NCBI RefSeq assembly: GCF_022458985.1
Contig: NC_061790.1
Location: forward strand, 17,526,397 to 17,590,396
Length of the DNA: 64,000 nt
Direction: 5' to 3'
Source of the DNA: Mugil cephalus
Taxonomy: Eukaryota > Chordata > Actinopteri > Mugiliformes > Mugilidae
In this document: positions 26,401 to 37,921 of the stretch, piece by piece
Layout of the letters: every line of letters starts with the position of its first letter
Position numbering within the stretch: position 1 is the first letter of the stretch
Program-made: the position numbers and the translations under genes
The notes under the pieces: generated by a model
The model's input: the letters and a program-made list of their open reading frames with translations, nothing else
Told to the model about the DNA's origin: nothing
Database searches by the model: none

Positions 26401-29400
26401 TCTCACAGGCTCTAGTATTTCCTGGGATATCATAGGTGTGGTTCTGTTTATATGTTGGGAGTAATGTTGACAACTCTGCTGACTGCTCTGATCCAGAGGC
26501 AGATACGTTACAGACCTCGTGCTATGCTGCTGTTAGCTCATCCTGGGTGGAACAAACAAGCTGAACTGTGTTATATTAGGAAATGTGTGATGACTAAAAT
26601 GATCCATTTACATCATTGAAACCATAAATCTAAGAAGACAGGAACGTATTTATCAAAACCTTTGCTTATCTCTGTTTTCTCTTTTCCTAAAAGGGTTTTG
26701 AGCCACGTGGAACTGCAATTGGTCAGCGACTGGTCACATGGAACAACATGGTGAAGAACACGGGCTACAAAGCCACGCTGGCCAACTACCCCTTCAAATA
26801 TGCTGATGAGCAGGCTAAAAAGTAACTTCACACACTTGTCTTACACTATTGACGTAGTGTAAGGGACAGCATTTAACACTAACATGCACATTCAAATTTT
26901 TTAGTTTTAGAAACACAGATCACTTTAACTCACTAACTCTCTGTGAATCAAACAAGCTCGCTGCAGTTTGAACTTAAACCTCCTCCCTTCTTGTCAAACC
27001 TGGAGCTGTTGTTTCTGCAGTGAATATCAAAGCACCTATCAATGCATAGGTTTGGTCCAAGAGACGACCATAAAAATCATGGTTGGATAGAATTTGCCTC
27101 TTTTTACCAAAGATATTGCTTTTACGAATAATCAGTCGTTGGTAGAAAATAATACTCATAGAAATAGTGCACATTGACTTAGACAGACTTTAATTATCCA
27201 TGAGAGAAATTATTAAAATAATTGGTGCTTTCCTCCATAGCTCAGAAAAATATAACACTGATCAGCCACAACGTTAAAACCACTGACAGGAGAAGTGAAT
27301 AAGCAGCCTGGATTAGGAACATCTCAAAAAAATAATGAAGAACAGCACAAGACTCAAATTCACTAGATCCCAAACTGATCAAGTATCTGTAGGATGATCC
27401 ACAGAGGCCCCTCCCCTCAACCCACAGGACCCAAAGACCCCCACTAACAACATTGTCTTACCAGATACCACAGGACCCAAGAGAACCTACACAGTATTAG
27501 GAAGGTGGTCGTAATGTTATGCCGGCTCGGTCTGTATAGTGTAGTTTAAACTCTTTAAACTGCAGACAATCTTTTTAAAATACCTATCTTGATCTTAAGT
27601 TAATTCTGGTCTTGTTTTATGCTGGACAGGTAAGAGCTATATAAATATTTCACTTTTTTACTGTGTAATATAACATACATCTGCTACATGATGAATGGAT
27701 TACACTGGACTACACACTGGATAAAATGTAATTCTGTAAACGTATTGACTTTTCTTGGCTGCTCTGTCTTGAAAGATAAATATGCACTGTCAGATATTTC
27801 AACCTACAGTGAATTTAAATGGAGTATTGTTATATACATGCACCACTTTAAGTGTATCATCACGATACCAGCCCACAACAGAGGAGGAGCTGTATTGGAG
27901 ACTGAGCTGGTGGTGAGAGGGAGAAGGGGGGCGGTGGTGGTGGTGGTGGAGGGGGGCAGGGTTGAAGGATACTGTTGACAGACACGCTGAAAAGTCTGAA
28001 TCCCTTCCTGAAAGAAAAGGAGAACAAAGTAGAGATTTGTCCATCCACAAGGTCATCTTCTGTCTTCTGTCGGGGGGGAGTCTGTTCACTAATCATGAGC
28101 AGGTCTTTGCATGTTTATGTCTGTCCACTGAATGTCTCTGTCTGTGTGACTGCGTTCACTCACATTTCCAGATTCTGACATTCTGATATGATTCCTTGAA
28201 TGTTCCTGTTTAGATCTATATAACCCATATAACCATAATATATATCCTAGCAGTCAGTGAAGGACATTGAGTTCTATGACAGTCATCAGAATCAGATTTT
28301 TACAAGGACAAGAACGTATCCTGTATCCATCTGGTTAAGATTAGACTTTCTAAAAATTGCTGCTCCATTCTGCTGATTAGATAATGCATCCTCTCTCTGT
28401 CTGTGGTTGCCTTTGTCTTCCTCTCTGTCTCGCTCTACGTGTCTGTCTTCAGATGTAATTGTGTACTTATGTGTGTATGGTGTACGAGAGACTTCTGCTT
28501 CTGTCAGCGAGCTTCCCTGCATCACCCACCCTGTCTGTCAGCTCCTCTGCCTCTCTGACAGCCACCTGATTACTCCGTCCTCCTATTTCTTGCCCCCAAA
28601 AAACCAACACCACACGATCACAGAGAGAATGGTTGTCTGACCCATAATCCTTTGTTACATCCTGGCTTGTGGGCACTATACATCCCAGAAGACAAGGTCG
28701 CAGTATTATTCTTACCAGAGGGCACATGAACACACTCAAACGCACACACTAAATAATCTCCCTCCAGGCCCTCTACTCAATCAGAGCCACTATTATGATT
28801 ATTATAATAATGACAGCAGTACCCTGGTACTGTAGTGAGCCATTCATCTGATTTTTGAAGGAACAGCAATTACCGCTGCTTATCTCATTACTGAGCTTCA
28901 AATCCGCTTCCTTCATTTTATATCATGCTGAGGTTGCAGCCTTTGACACAGCAGCCTCTGTTTGGTGGTTTATGAAATCATATCAGATACCTTTCTTTTT
29001 TTCTTTGTAGGACTGAACAGATGAGAACAGCATTAGCATTATATTTGTCATTCACGTGATTTTTCTATTAATAATATTAATGATAATTTGTCTAATAATC
29101 TTCTCAAAAAACAAAATAAATGGAAGAGTGTTCCATTTTGCTTCGCAGCTTTTGAACTATAAACATAATATTTTTTCTGTCTTTTGAATCTGTGTTTTCT
29201 AGTCACCAAGAACCCAGGTGGCCTGAAGACCACTTTGACAGAGACAAGCGGCAAGCTGAGTGGGATTTCAGTAAGGAGTTCTTCTGTGATGTGCCAGGTA
29301 AGAATCTGAACACTAGTCCAACCCAGACCTGATGATGGCTAAACTCACAGCCCCTTGAAGATTTGTAGCCATCACAAAGAATAAAGAAATTCTCCAAACT

Positions 29401-32400
29401 AAAGCATAATCGGAGGATACTTCTCTCTTACTTCCTCACCTAACACTTACCTAAAACCTTTTTTTTGTGCAGGTGATAGTTACTCCAGACTAGTGTTTGC
29501 ATCTGCTGAAGGAAAGAATCTGTGGAATATTCAAGCCATCAAATCCATGTGCAGTCTGGACAACGCAAGAGTACGTACAGAGAACAGCACGCTATCTCAT
29601 AGTGCAGACTAATAATGGTATGAGATATAATAAATCATTTCTGTCTGTCCCCAGGTGCGTTCTCACCGTGACTATTGGAGTCTTTGTCAGCGCACCAACG
29701 ACGCCTCATGTTGCCCCAGCTGGACGCTTGGGAACTACATTGCTGTCCTCACCAACAGGTCGTCCTGCCAGGACATCACAGAAAGTGATGTATCACATAC
29801 ACTCAAGATCCTGCGCTCATGTGCCAAGTTCTACCATAATGGCACCCTGAGACCTGACTGCTGGGATATGGCCCTACGGCGGAAAGACCAGCTGAAGTGT
29901 GCCAGTGTATCCAAGAGGTGCACCAAATACAACGCTGTCTACCAGATTCTCCACTTCCTGGTGGACAAAGACTTCCTCAGCCCCAAGAGCTTGGAGTTTC
30001 CTCCACCTGTGCTCAAGTACAGTATGCTCTTCTCTCCTACAGAGAAAGGAGAGTCTATGATGAATATATACCTGGACAATTTTGAGAACTGGAACTCGTC
30101 TGATGGGATCACCACAGTCACAGGAATCGAGTTTGGCATCAAACACGACCTCTTTCAGGACTACCTCCTCACAGACACGGTGTACCCCGCCATAGCCATA
30201 GTGATTGTCCTGCTGGTCATGTGTGTGTATACACGATCGGTTTTCATCACTCTAATGACAATAATAGCCATCATCAGCTCACTGATTGTGTCCTACTTTC
30301 TTTACCGAATGGTCTTCAACTTTGAGTTCTTTCCTTTTATGAACCTCACTGCCCTGATTATTCTGGTTGGCATTGGTGCAGATGATGCCTTTGTGCTTTG
30401 TGATGTATGGAACTACACTAAGTTTGATAAGCCACATGCTGAGTTGTCCGAGACTGTCGGTGTGACCTTGCAACATGCTGCCCTCTCTATGTTTGTCACT
30501 AGCTTCACGACTGCTGCAGCTTTTTATGCTAACTATGTCAGCAACATCACAGCCATACGCTGCTTTGGAGTCTACGCTGGTACAGCCATTTTGGTCAACT
30601 ACATCCTAATGGTGACATGGCTGCCTGCTGTGGTGGTGCTGCATGAACGGTACCTGCCAAACATGTTCCCATGTTCCGATTCTCCACACCAGCAAAGAGG
30701 TTACTGCACCCAGATGTTCTGGGCTGGTCTTTGCCAGAAGGCCAAGAAATGCTTGTTTACAGTCTCTGAGGGGTCTAGAATCTTTTTCGAGAAGGTGCTA
30801 CCCTGCATTGTCATCAAGCTGCGCTACCTCTGGCTCTTCTGGTTCCTTGCCATCACAGTTGGCGGGGCCTACGTGGTTTGTGTAAACCCAAAGATGAAGC
30901 TCCCTTCCTTGGAGCTGGCTGAGTTCCAGGTGTTTCGATCCTCTCACCCTTTTGAGCGTTATGACGCAGAATACAAAAAACTTTTCATGTTTGAGAGAGT
31001 TCATCATGGTGAAGACCTCCACATGCCCATCACTATCATTTGGGGGGTGACTCCTTTGGATAATGGAGACCCCCTCAATCCCAAAAACAAGGGAAAGCTG
31101 ATGCTGGACAGCAGCTTTAATATTGCCAGTCCAGCATCTCAGCTGTGGATACTCAACTTCTGCCAGAAGCTGAGGAACCAGAGCTTTGTCTTTCAGTCTG
31201 AGGAGAAGGACTTTACCAGCTGCTTCATCGAGACATTCAAACAGGTCAGTAATGCTTGTGTACTAATTATGTACAAAACAATGCTGTATACCTTAAGTCT
31301 GATCTGACGGAGTTGGCTGTGCCCTTTTGTTCCAACAGTGGATGGAGAACCAGGACTGTGAGGAGGCCTCTGTCTACCCCTGCTGCAGCCAGTCAACATT
31401 CCCATACAAGCAGGATGTCTTTGAGTTGTGCATCAAGAGAGCCATCATGGAGCTGGATCGGAGTACTAATTACCATCTGGATAGCAAGACACCTGGGCCT
31501 CGATTTGACATCAATGACACCATCAGAGCCATAGTTTTAGAGTTTCAGAGTACCTATCTGTTCACGCTCGCCTATGAGAAGATGTACCAGTTCTACCGTG
31601 AGGTAGGGCCTCTAGTGTTTTATCTGAAATTGTACTACTGCTAGTTATCACCTGCAGACAATCTCTTGTTTACTTTAACAAAAATAGTCTTTATATGGTG
31701 TCGGTTTATGCTGGTTTCTGACGTTGTGATTGTGTTTTAGGTGGATGCCTGGATCACAGAGGAGCTGCGTTACGCCCCAGCAGGCCTCAGTCATGGCTGG
31801 TTTGTCAGCAACCTGGAGTTCTATGACCTGCAGGACAGTCTGTCAAGCGGCACTCTGGTTGCCATGGCCCTCTCAGTGGCTGTGGCTTTCAGCGTCATGC
31901 TCCTGACCACCTGGAATGTCATCATCAGCCTGTATGCCATATTGTCGATTGCTGGAACCATATTTGTCACGGTGGGCTCCCTGGTGCTCCTGGGCTGGGA
32001 GCTGAATGTCTTGGAGTCTGTGACCATTTCTGTTGCGGTTGGACTGTCAGTTGACTTTGCTGTCCACTACGGCGTGGCCTACAGACTTGCTCCAGAGCCT
32101 GACCGTGAGGGGAAGGTCATTTTTTCCCTGAGTCGGATGGGTTCTGCTATTGCTATGGCAGCACTTACCACCTTTGTTGCCGGGGCAATGATGATGCCCT
32201 CGACTGTATTGGCATACACCCAGCTGGGGACCTTTATGATGCTGATCATGTGCATCAGCTGGGCCTTTGCCACCTTCTTCTTCCAGTGCATGTGCCGCTG
32301 TCTGGGGCCCCAGGGCACTTGTGGCCAAATACCCCTCCCCAAAAAACTTCAGTGTCAGGCTTTCTCTGAGGGCACATCCACCAACCCACCAGCCCAAGGG

Positions 32401-33570
32401 AAGAGCTCTGGCCTGGGCAAATACCAGCTGGATAGCAGGGGTGGGGAAGTTGAGCATTATGAGCTGGAGCCATTGGCATCTAGTCAGAAAGCTGAAGATA
32501 AGCCACGAGACGAGCAGGATTTGTGCACTCAGCTTTATAATGGAATCCCTTCTCATCAACACACTACTCCTTTTTCACACTTTAATTATAAGAGCGCTGA
32601 CACTAGCAGGACTGGCCCAGAGAACGGGCTCCTGGTCACACTGAGCACGCCATCCAGATGCCAGTACTCTCAAAACACTAACTGCACATGTGGTGACACT
32701 CCCCCTCACCTATTTCAGCAGTGGACCCCACACCCCTCTGCTCCCCAGCCTCCCCAGGACTCTCTTTCCTGTCCTCCCACCCCTCAGCTACTCCCCCTCT
32801 CAGGAAACGCCGCGAGCAAACAAAACGCAGCCCTCTTACCTACAAACCTGGACCCGGCCTACACACACATGGAGTGCCGGATGCACTACGTCCACTGTCC
32901 ACTGACACATTTCCATCACTGCTCCCAGGGTAGAGTGGTGACCCCCAGGCAAGGACCCGCCCACACCTGCCATCTCAGGAAGTACTGTGTCCACACTGCG
33001 AACCTACAGGGTGGTTCAGTCAGAGAACAGAGAACCACAGCCCCAGCATCAAACCAGGACACAGGACCAGTCTCTGGCTCAGAGTCTGTGGCGGAAGAAG
33101 ACATTCATAGACATGAAATGAGTCCTTCAAGTCCTGACAGTATCCAGAATATCAGTAGAATATCCCCAACGCAACCTCATCCCCAGTGCCCCTCCCCCTC
33201 ACTGGGCTCACCACACACAACCTGTCACGAAAAACACAAGGTGAGAGACGGTGAACATTGTTGTGGTGATGATCACGTATCCGCCCCAACCACAGAAACA
33301 ACGACGCATATGGGTGCTTGTTGTAAAATCCCTGGCAACCAGGAGAAGCTCGGAAGTATTCCCGTCACACGGGAGGAACGCGTCAAAAAGTGCAAGCAGA
33401 ACTCGAAAAGAGAGCGGGCGTCCTCCGCCTCTCCAAAGAAACTCTACTGTTTTAACAGGACGTTGAAAGTGAAGTGCAATTCAGCTTCGGAGTTTAACTT
33501 GCCAAAAAGTGAAGCCAGCGTGCCTTCTATTGCAATAAACACTAACCCCTCTTCGGAAAGCTTATGCTGA
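11288..33570 (+). CDS. disp1: Dispatched homolog 1 (spliced CDS, nine coding exons)
   Basis: Dispatched-1 is a 12-pass RND-family membrane protein with a sterol-sensing domain; it exports cholesterol-modified Hedgehog from producing cells. The coding exons are 11288-11982, 25487-25516, 26141-26264, 26694-26821, 29203-29297, 29473-29570, 29655-31244, 31339-31602 and 31741-33570. All have GT-AG borders and join in frame to 1,617 residues; human DISP1 has 1,524. TM1 is at about 251-273 ([19 protein letters not shown]). The sterol-sensing domain runs from about 568 to 735 and contains GIGADDAF, with the conserved TM4 acidic pair at D633/D634. The second RND half carries [11 protein letters not shown] with D1113. 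A furin-type RDKR lies at 339-342 in the first extracellular region. The cytoplasmic tail of about 430 residues is Pro/Ser/His/Cys-rich. The start codon has an ideal context (ggaccATGg). Confidence 0.97.
14393..14420. repeat. CA dinucleotide microsatellite
   Basis: A perfect CA repeat of 14 units lies in the large disp1 intron and is probably length-polymorphic. Confidence 0.95.
17326..17452 (-). repeat. Fragment of 'gaccgata' interspersed repeat
   Basis: Read on the - strand, the end at 17,452 gives AGTAGAGATCGACTGATATG followed by a T-run and gagccgatacc. This matches, with substitutions, the start of the copy at 24,339 (ttagaggttgaccgatacgg, T-run, gggccgatacc). Two diverged copies in one intron show it is an interspersed element. 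I cannot name the family. Confidence 0.6.
24339..24745 (+). repeat. 'gaccgata' interspersed repeat, longer copy
   Basis: The element starts with ttagaggttgaccgatacgg, and gccgatac/gccgatatt motifs recur within the first 120 bases. The far end near 24,713-24,745 has atatatcggccagcgg, an inverted echo of the start. This suggests a short inverted-repeat element without coding capacity. The boundaries are approximate. Confidence 0.55.
25487..25516 (+). CDS. disp1: disp1 coding exon 2, a 30-nt microexon
   Basis: The microexon has a strong pyrimidine tract and acceptor (tttttgtttttcag|CCCTG) and a consensus donor (CAAAAG|GTAAGA). It encodes PARPFRFPK plus split codons on both sides, and joins phase 2 to phase 2, so it fits between exons at 11,982 and 26,141. 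Because 30 is a multiple of three, skipping it also keeps the frame (RIG-YAELIAD). It lies just before the first membrane segment. Confidence 0.8.
25685..25709. repeat. GT dinucleotide microsatellite
   Basis: A GT repeat of about 12 units lies in the disp1 intron just downstream of the microexon. Confidence 0.93.
26141..26264 (+). CDS. disp1: disp1 coding exon 3 (first membrane segment)
   Basis: Borders are ttgttcccag|CTATG and CTGCTG|GTGAGT. It encodes residues 243-283 beginning [14 protein letters not shown] and includes TM1 and the start of the first extracellular loop. The exon ends in phase 0. Confidence 0.96.
26694..26821 (+). CDS. disp1: disp1 coding exon 4
   Basis: It begins after ctaaaag with GGTTTTGAGCC and ends GCTAAAAA|GTAACT. 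It encodes residues 284-325 ([13 protein letters not shown]...[12 protein letters not shown]), one of the most conserved blocks of Dispatched proteins. It ends in phase 2. Confidence 0.95.
26822..29202 (+). other. disp1 intron with Tc1-like fragment and G-rich tract
   Basis: No exon or other gene was recognised. The intron carries a decayed Tc1-like element at 27,252-27,536 and a G-rich tract at about 27,925-27,961. Pyrimidine-rich and AT-rich sequence makes up most of the rest. Confidence 0.7.
27252..27536 (+). mobile_element. Internally deleted Tc1-like transposon
   Basis: The left end, aacactgatcagccacaacg at about 27,255, and the right end, ggtcgtaatgttatgccggc at about 27,507, are degenerate inverted repeats of each other. 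The interior matches the 3' part of the copy at 37,922-38,392, including ttcactagatcccaaactga. That segment is the decayed DNA version of the Tc1-family SPDLNPIEHLW region. There is no intact transposase. Confidence 0.8.
29203..29297 (+). CDS. disp1: disp1 coding exon 5 (furin-type site)
   Basis: Borders are gttttctag|TCACC and GTGCCAG|GTAAGA. It encodes residues 327-357 ([20 protein letters not shown]...). RDKR at 339-342 fits the furin consensus R-X-K/R-R, at the place where Dispatched proteins are reported to be proteolytically activated. Confidence 0.95.
29473..29570 (+). CDS. disp1: disp1 coding exon 6
   Basis: Borders are tgtgcag|GTGAT and GCAAGA|GTACGT. It encodes residues 359-390 ([20 protein letters not shown]...) of the first large extracellular loop. 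Confidence 0.94.
29655..31244 (+). CDS. disp1: disp1 coding exon 7 (sterol-sensing domain)
   Basis: Borders are gtccccag|GTGCG and AAACAG|GTCAGT, and the exon is exactly 530 codons, residues 391-920. It carries the rest of extracellular loop 1, the five-helix sterol-sensing domain (about 568-735) with the GADD proton-relay motif, the intracellular linker, TM7 ([18 protein letters not shown]) and the start of extracellular loop 2. The codon GTG at 29,655 is not a start; the frame is entered by splicing. Confidence 0.97.
31339..31602 (+). CDS. disp1: disp1 coding exon 8
   Basis: Borders are ttccaacag|TGGAT and CCGTGAG|GTAGGG, and the exon is 88 codons, residues 921-1008. It covers the Cys-containing second extracellular loop ([16 protein letters not shown]... 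to [12 protein letters not shown]). Confidence 0.96.
31741..33570 (+). CDS. disp1: disp1 terminal coding exon
   Basis: It begins after tgttttag with GTGGATGCC and ends in TGA at 33,568-33,570, encoding residues 1009-1617. The first 180 residues hold TM8-TM12, including [11 protein letters not shown] with D1113. After [17 protein letters not shown] at about 1185-1200 comes a long cytoplasmic tail rich in Ser, Pro, His and Cys (for example [14 protein letters not shown]). The tail is poorly conserved in this family, so its detailed function is unknown. Confidence 0.97.
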   Translation: MDAWITEELRYAPAGLSHGWFVSNLEFYDLQDSLSSGTLVAMALSVAVAFSVMLLTTWNVIISLYAILSIAGTIFVTVGSLVLLGWELNVLESVTISVAVGLSVDFAVHYGVAYRLAPEPDREGKVIFSLSRMGSAIAMAALTTFVAGAMMMPSTVLAYTQLGTFMMLIMCISWAFATFFFQCMCRCLGPQGTCGQIPLPKKLQCQAFSEGTSTNPPAQGKSSGLGKYQLDSRGGEVEHYELEPLASSQKAEDKPRDEQDLCTQLYNGIPSHQHTTPFSHFNYKSADTSRTGPENGLLVTLSTPSRCQYSQNTNCTCGDTPPHLFQQWTPHPSAPQPPQDSLSCPPTPQLLPLSGNAASKQNAALLPTNLDPAYTHMECRMHYVHCPLTHFHHCSQGRVVTPRQGPAHTCHLRKYCVHTANLQGGSVREQRTTAPASNQDTGPVSGSESVAEEDIHRHEMSPSSPDSIQNISRISPTQPHPQCPSPSLGSPHTTCHEKHKVRDGEHCCGDDHVSAPTTETTTHMGACCKIPGNQEKLGSIPVTREERVKKCKQNSKRERASSASPKKLYCFNRTLKVKCNSASEFNLPKSEASVPSIAINTNPSSESLC

Positions 33571-33880
33571 CACTAAAACGATACATTCATAAACAGCCAA
33601 CCCAGAGCAAATAGCAAATGTCCAAAACAACAAAAGCAAATGCAGCATACAGTGTCTCTGTGCAATCATACAATGGGTGGGATGTGTTTGTTGACTAAGT
33701 GCCTCAGTGTGTTTCCTTTAAAAAAAAAAAAAAAAAAGAAGAAGCACGGACCCACTAAATATATTCTGTGTACAGTTTTTGTTTTTGTACTCACCAGCTC
33801 TTCACATGCCAGATAACATGTTGGGTTTTTACAGATAAATACATGGGGAAATAAACTGTGTTTTTACAAAGACGCCACCA
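33571..33880 (+). other. disp1: disp1 3' UTR
   Basis: Non-coding sequence follows the stop codon. It contains an A run of about 18 nt at 33,720-33,737. The first good AATAAA is at 33,850-33,855, followed by a T-rich stretch, so cleavage near 33,875 is likely. Confidence 0.6.
33850..33855 (+). terminator. disp1: disp1 polyadenylation signal AATAAA
   Basis: A canonical hexamer lies 280 nt after the disp1 stop codon, with tgtgtttttac just downstream as a candidate U/GU-rich element. Confidence 0.6.
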
Positions 33881-36800
33881 CGTCATTTTGCTAACTCAAG
33901 TGTTAAATAAGCAGCAGCCATTTGCACCAACATGAAATCTTACAGTGTCTATATTGTGATATTGTGTGTAATTATAAATATGTTGTCAGCTATGATCACA
34001 TCAGCCGTAACGACAATGTGCCACATTTTACAAGCTCATAAAAAGTTATTGCCTGCCACTTTTTGTACCTATGGGAGCTAGTGCTAAATTCTCAGTGTGC
34101 TCTTGTGTTCAAGTCGCCACACGCCTCAGATAAAAGATGTACTGTATGATTAAAATGTCTTCTTTTTTTTATCACTGTTGTCCTCCTATTGTGTATGAAG
34201 CACACATTCAGACCATAAAACGAGAACGAGTTCCGTTCAGAGGCGACGGCGCATCTCGGCGTACACCTGTCTCATTGTCTCATAACTGCTGGCGCCTTTG
34301 CTGCTATCTGTTACATGGAGCCTGGGGTCATTGCCTGGATTAGGCCGGGGCTGTGCTGCCTGCTCGTGTAGACTTGATTTACACCAGAATCAGATTTTAT
34401 TACTAGTTGTGATATAGATCTCAAGGGTACAGTTCCAAATCCAGGGACGGCACTTCTGCTCAGGAACCATTAAAGGTTGGGAATGGCACGCAGGAGATGA
34501 AACCATCATAAAATCATTTAAGAAGCAGGTTAATAGATCTTTTTGTTGTTTATTTTTTTTTTAAAAAATACACATGTCTTGTGAGGTTTATTACATTCCG
34601 TCATTACATCAACTCAAAGAAGTGCTCTCCACTTAAAGGCTTGCTGAGGCAGACAGCTTTAATTATAAGGAGACGACACTCTGGCACAAAGCATTAGGAA
34701 AGCAACCCAGCTGCCATCTGCTTGTCTAACAAATATATATTTTGAAGAAGTTGCTCTCTTGTGATGTGTCTAGGGAAACGTTGGAACCAAATCTGCTGAC
34801 TGCTCTGTTCTGCCTTTGAAACGAGGCCTATTTCTGGCTGCGGCTCACATGTTCTCTTTCCTCCAAACTGTTGGGAGAGTATTAGAGAGGCACATGCTGA
34901 AGAGCGCAAGGGGTCGTTAGCTCTGGAGTTAGTAGAATAGTGAAAAAATGTGGGACATCCATTCATCAAGTAGGCAAAAAAACGAAAGAAGAAGTCGACG
35001 TAGCGGTTTAAAGTTCGCAGCTTGTTCCTGTTGGCTCCGAGCGTAAAACGAATCCATTATTGCTGGTTGAATCCATTCACTCTTGGTAGCCACGCTGTAT
35101 AATCGTGTACCGTGCTATGAGGCTCTGACCGGCGGGGGCAATTTTCTGCGGTGCACGTTTCAGAGCCGCAGGTAAAAACTGCCCCTGATTGAGCCGTCTG
35201 TCCGAGAAGTCGACAGCCGTCACTGACATAATGTCTCTCTCTGTTTTTGTTTTTTTTTTGTGTGTGTGTTTCTTTCTTTTTTTTCTCTTCCTGCTGCTAA
35301 ATCTTTTTCAGCCAAGTGGAAAAAACACCTGTTCCTTCAGAGGTCAGCTGGGAAAAGAAGCAGCCATCGCCTCAGATCGCCCTCCTGCTCCCCGTCCCCT
35401 CCTCCAGCGTGGAGCGTGGAGGCCGGTGACTTCTGCAGTGCGGTAAGGCTAAGAGTTGTGTTTTTACCATTTGGACACCGCGCTAGGACACGAGGCTGAA
35501 GTTAATCGTCTGACATTTGGCTTTTAAATCGTCTTCTTCAGGAAAAGAAAAAGAGTATGTACACTTCACTGGCCCTCCTTCAATGCACAGTTGCCTTTTT
35601 GTCTTGAATACAACACTTCATCGTGCAGTTGACAATAACTACTCCTTATGATTCATAAACGGTGATCTAATCTAACACCCTTCACTCCACCAGTGGCTCT
35701 GGTGGAGCAGAAGACTCGGAGAGGAGAGGAAAAGTACCGACATGCCTCTGCTGCTTCTTCACTCTCATCCCTGTCACACACCCTCAACCCAAAAAACAAA
35801 CTTGCGCACACAAACAAGTCCCGTAAAACACGTTACATAAGCAAACCACCCACACTGGGCCCCGGCTGATGCCTCTGTGTTGAAGGAACGATCTTAATTT
35901 GGCTCATACAGCTCCGTTTGTGTTCCCCTCAAGCCTCTGATCCCCGCGGCCGCCTTTCTCCCCCTCCTCCCCTTCCTCCCCCTCCTCCCCAGCTCGACCG
36001 CTGCAGATGAGGACGAGTCCGCTTCCCTCCGAGGATCCCTCCCCAGGCCTGCGTGAGCGTCCCTGTAATTATGTTTGCTCAAACAGAGGTCAAATATTAG
36101 CTGTGGCCGTGGGGCAGGGTTTATTACATTTCCCCGTGAGGGGGAATCTCAGAAGCCATGTGTGTCTGTTCTCAGTATAATGCGCGGTACCGAAATAACT
36201 GCAAAGAGGCTGCAGAGCTTGTTTACAAGGTAAACATTTGCTTCCACTTTTCAAATTAGATTTTGGTGGGGCTGGTGGACCGGGCCAGATTTATGGAGAC
36301 GGGACAAGTGTTGCTGTTGGTTTATTTTTTTAACGTCAGATCTTGTCTGTGATCTTTGATCAGTTGTTGTCCATTCAAAATTTAGTTAATAAAAGTTAAT
36401 AAAAAAAAAAATGCACATGATTTAATGGTACTCATAACTGGTTTATGACTTTTCATCTCAGTCTAGTGTGTATCACTGACAACATTAAAATGGGTTCACC
36501 TACTTCTGAATCCCCATTCTTTTCCAGGTACCACAGGTTCACATATTGGAAGAAAAATGACTATATTACAACTGTGACGATGTGTGATTATCGAGCGTAA
36601 TGATACTTTCAGGACAATGTTTGTTTAAACGTGTTTCTTTTTTTTCTTTTTTTTTTACACGTTAAAGGTCAAGTAGTTAGGATTAGGGATGATCTCATTG
36701 CAAAAACTGAATGTGGTGTTCATTATTCATTGATTTTATTTGTGTATAATAATGAATCGTAGTGTTTGCAGTAGTTTAAAACGAAGTCTTCTTCTTATCC

Positions 36801-37921
36801 ACGTAGGGAGCAGGTCGTCTTCGGTGGAGCCCGCCGTGCTTCTACATAAGCTCTGAGTGGGCAGACCCCCGGATATGGAGAGGGCCTTCATGTAAAAGTG
36901 GCGTCCAGCAGTGAGAGTTCCTCCTACAGGTCTGGAAAAGAAGGTATATTCACCGAATGCTTCGAGCTGGAGCTTTGATTTACGCTCAGAGAAACAAGGG
37001 GTTGGGTCTATGGACCCATTGTAAGTATGCTCGTATGTGACAAATGCAAACTGAGGCTCCACTGCGGTGAAAAAGAGCCTCAAAAAAGAGCTAGAATGAA
37101 TGCAGACCTGTGTTTGCTTACTGAAGGAATGTGGAGTTCGTTTGTTTTTTGCTTTAAAATTGTTGAATTAGCCAAATATGTTTGATTGAATCATTCTTTC
37201 AATAACACACTGGTTCAAACTTTGCAGCCTTAATCTTCCAGATAGCAATAAAAATAATAATATTGAATATTGAAACAAACAAGTTCACAATAAAAGAAGG
37301 CCAGACAGATGTTAATGTCGCGCCGTGCTCAGATTAATAGACTGTCCAGTCCAGAGTGTATAAGCAGCAGGAACCTGCAGACTGGCTCTAATGTTCACAG
37401 CAGCTGGCTCATAAAGGCTGGGAGGATGCAGGCGTCCGGGGCCGACAGGACGGAAGCTTTCCTCTGCCCAGTAGCTTCCTGTGTTCAGACACGCCGCTGA
37501 CGGGAGAAGGGGAACTGGCTGACCCCTGAAGATTCACCCGCGCTGCAACACGCCCAGCTGCTCACAGACACACAGTGGTGTCAGCCTTCATGTGAAACAC
37601 CCAGTTTTAAACCGCCTTGATGTGGTGATCAGGGAACTGCCGCTAATTAAAACGGCAGGTTTTCACAGATCACTTGGAACACATGACAAGAGCAAGAGGA
37701 GATACGGCTAATGCTCGCCATCTAGTGGGGAAAGTGGGAAAGCAAAATCAGTGCCTCCAAATGAGAGGTTTATCTCTTCACACTGGTAATATAAATAAAT
37801 ATAAACGCTCCTTATACGTTAATGCACCGGGAACAATAACAGCATAACGCAATGTGTAATGATTACTTTTACACTTTATGTACTTAAGGTTTGAAATATA
37901 TTGGCTCTTGCACATTGTATC
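33881..37921. other. Intergenic, no gene seen
   Basis: Between the disp1 3' end and the Tc1-like element no ORF shows domain content. A GC-richer patch lies at about 35,380-36,060 (ctcctccccttcctccccc-type pyrimidine tract near 35,960). 34,384 onward (cagaatcagattttatt) looks like a degraded retroelement tail. A lncRNA cannot be excluded. Confidence 0.55.

Noticed and set aside
36736..37083. 115-residue - strand ORF
   Set aside because: No domain, no conserved motif, no promoter or splice context; composition is not distinct from neighbouring non-coding DNA.
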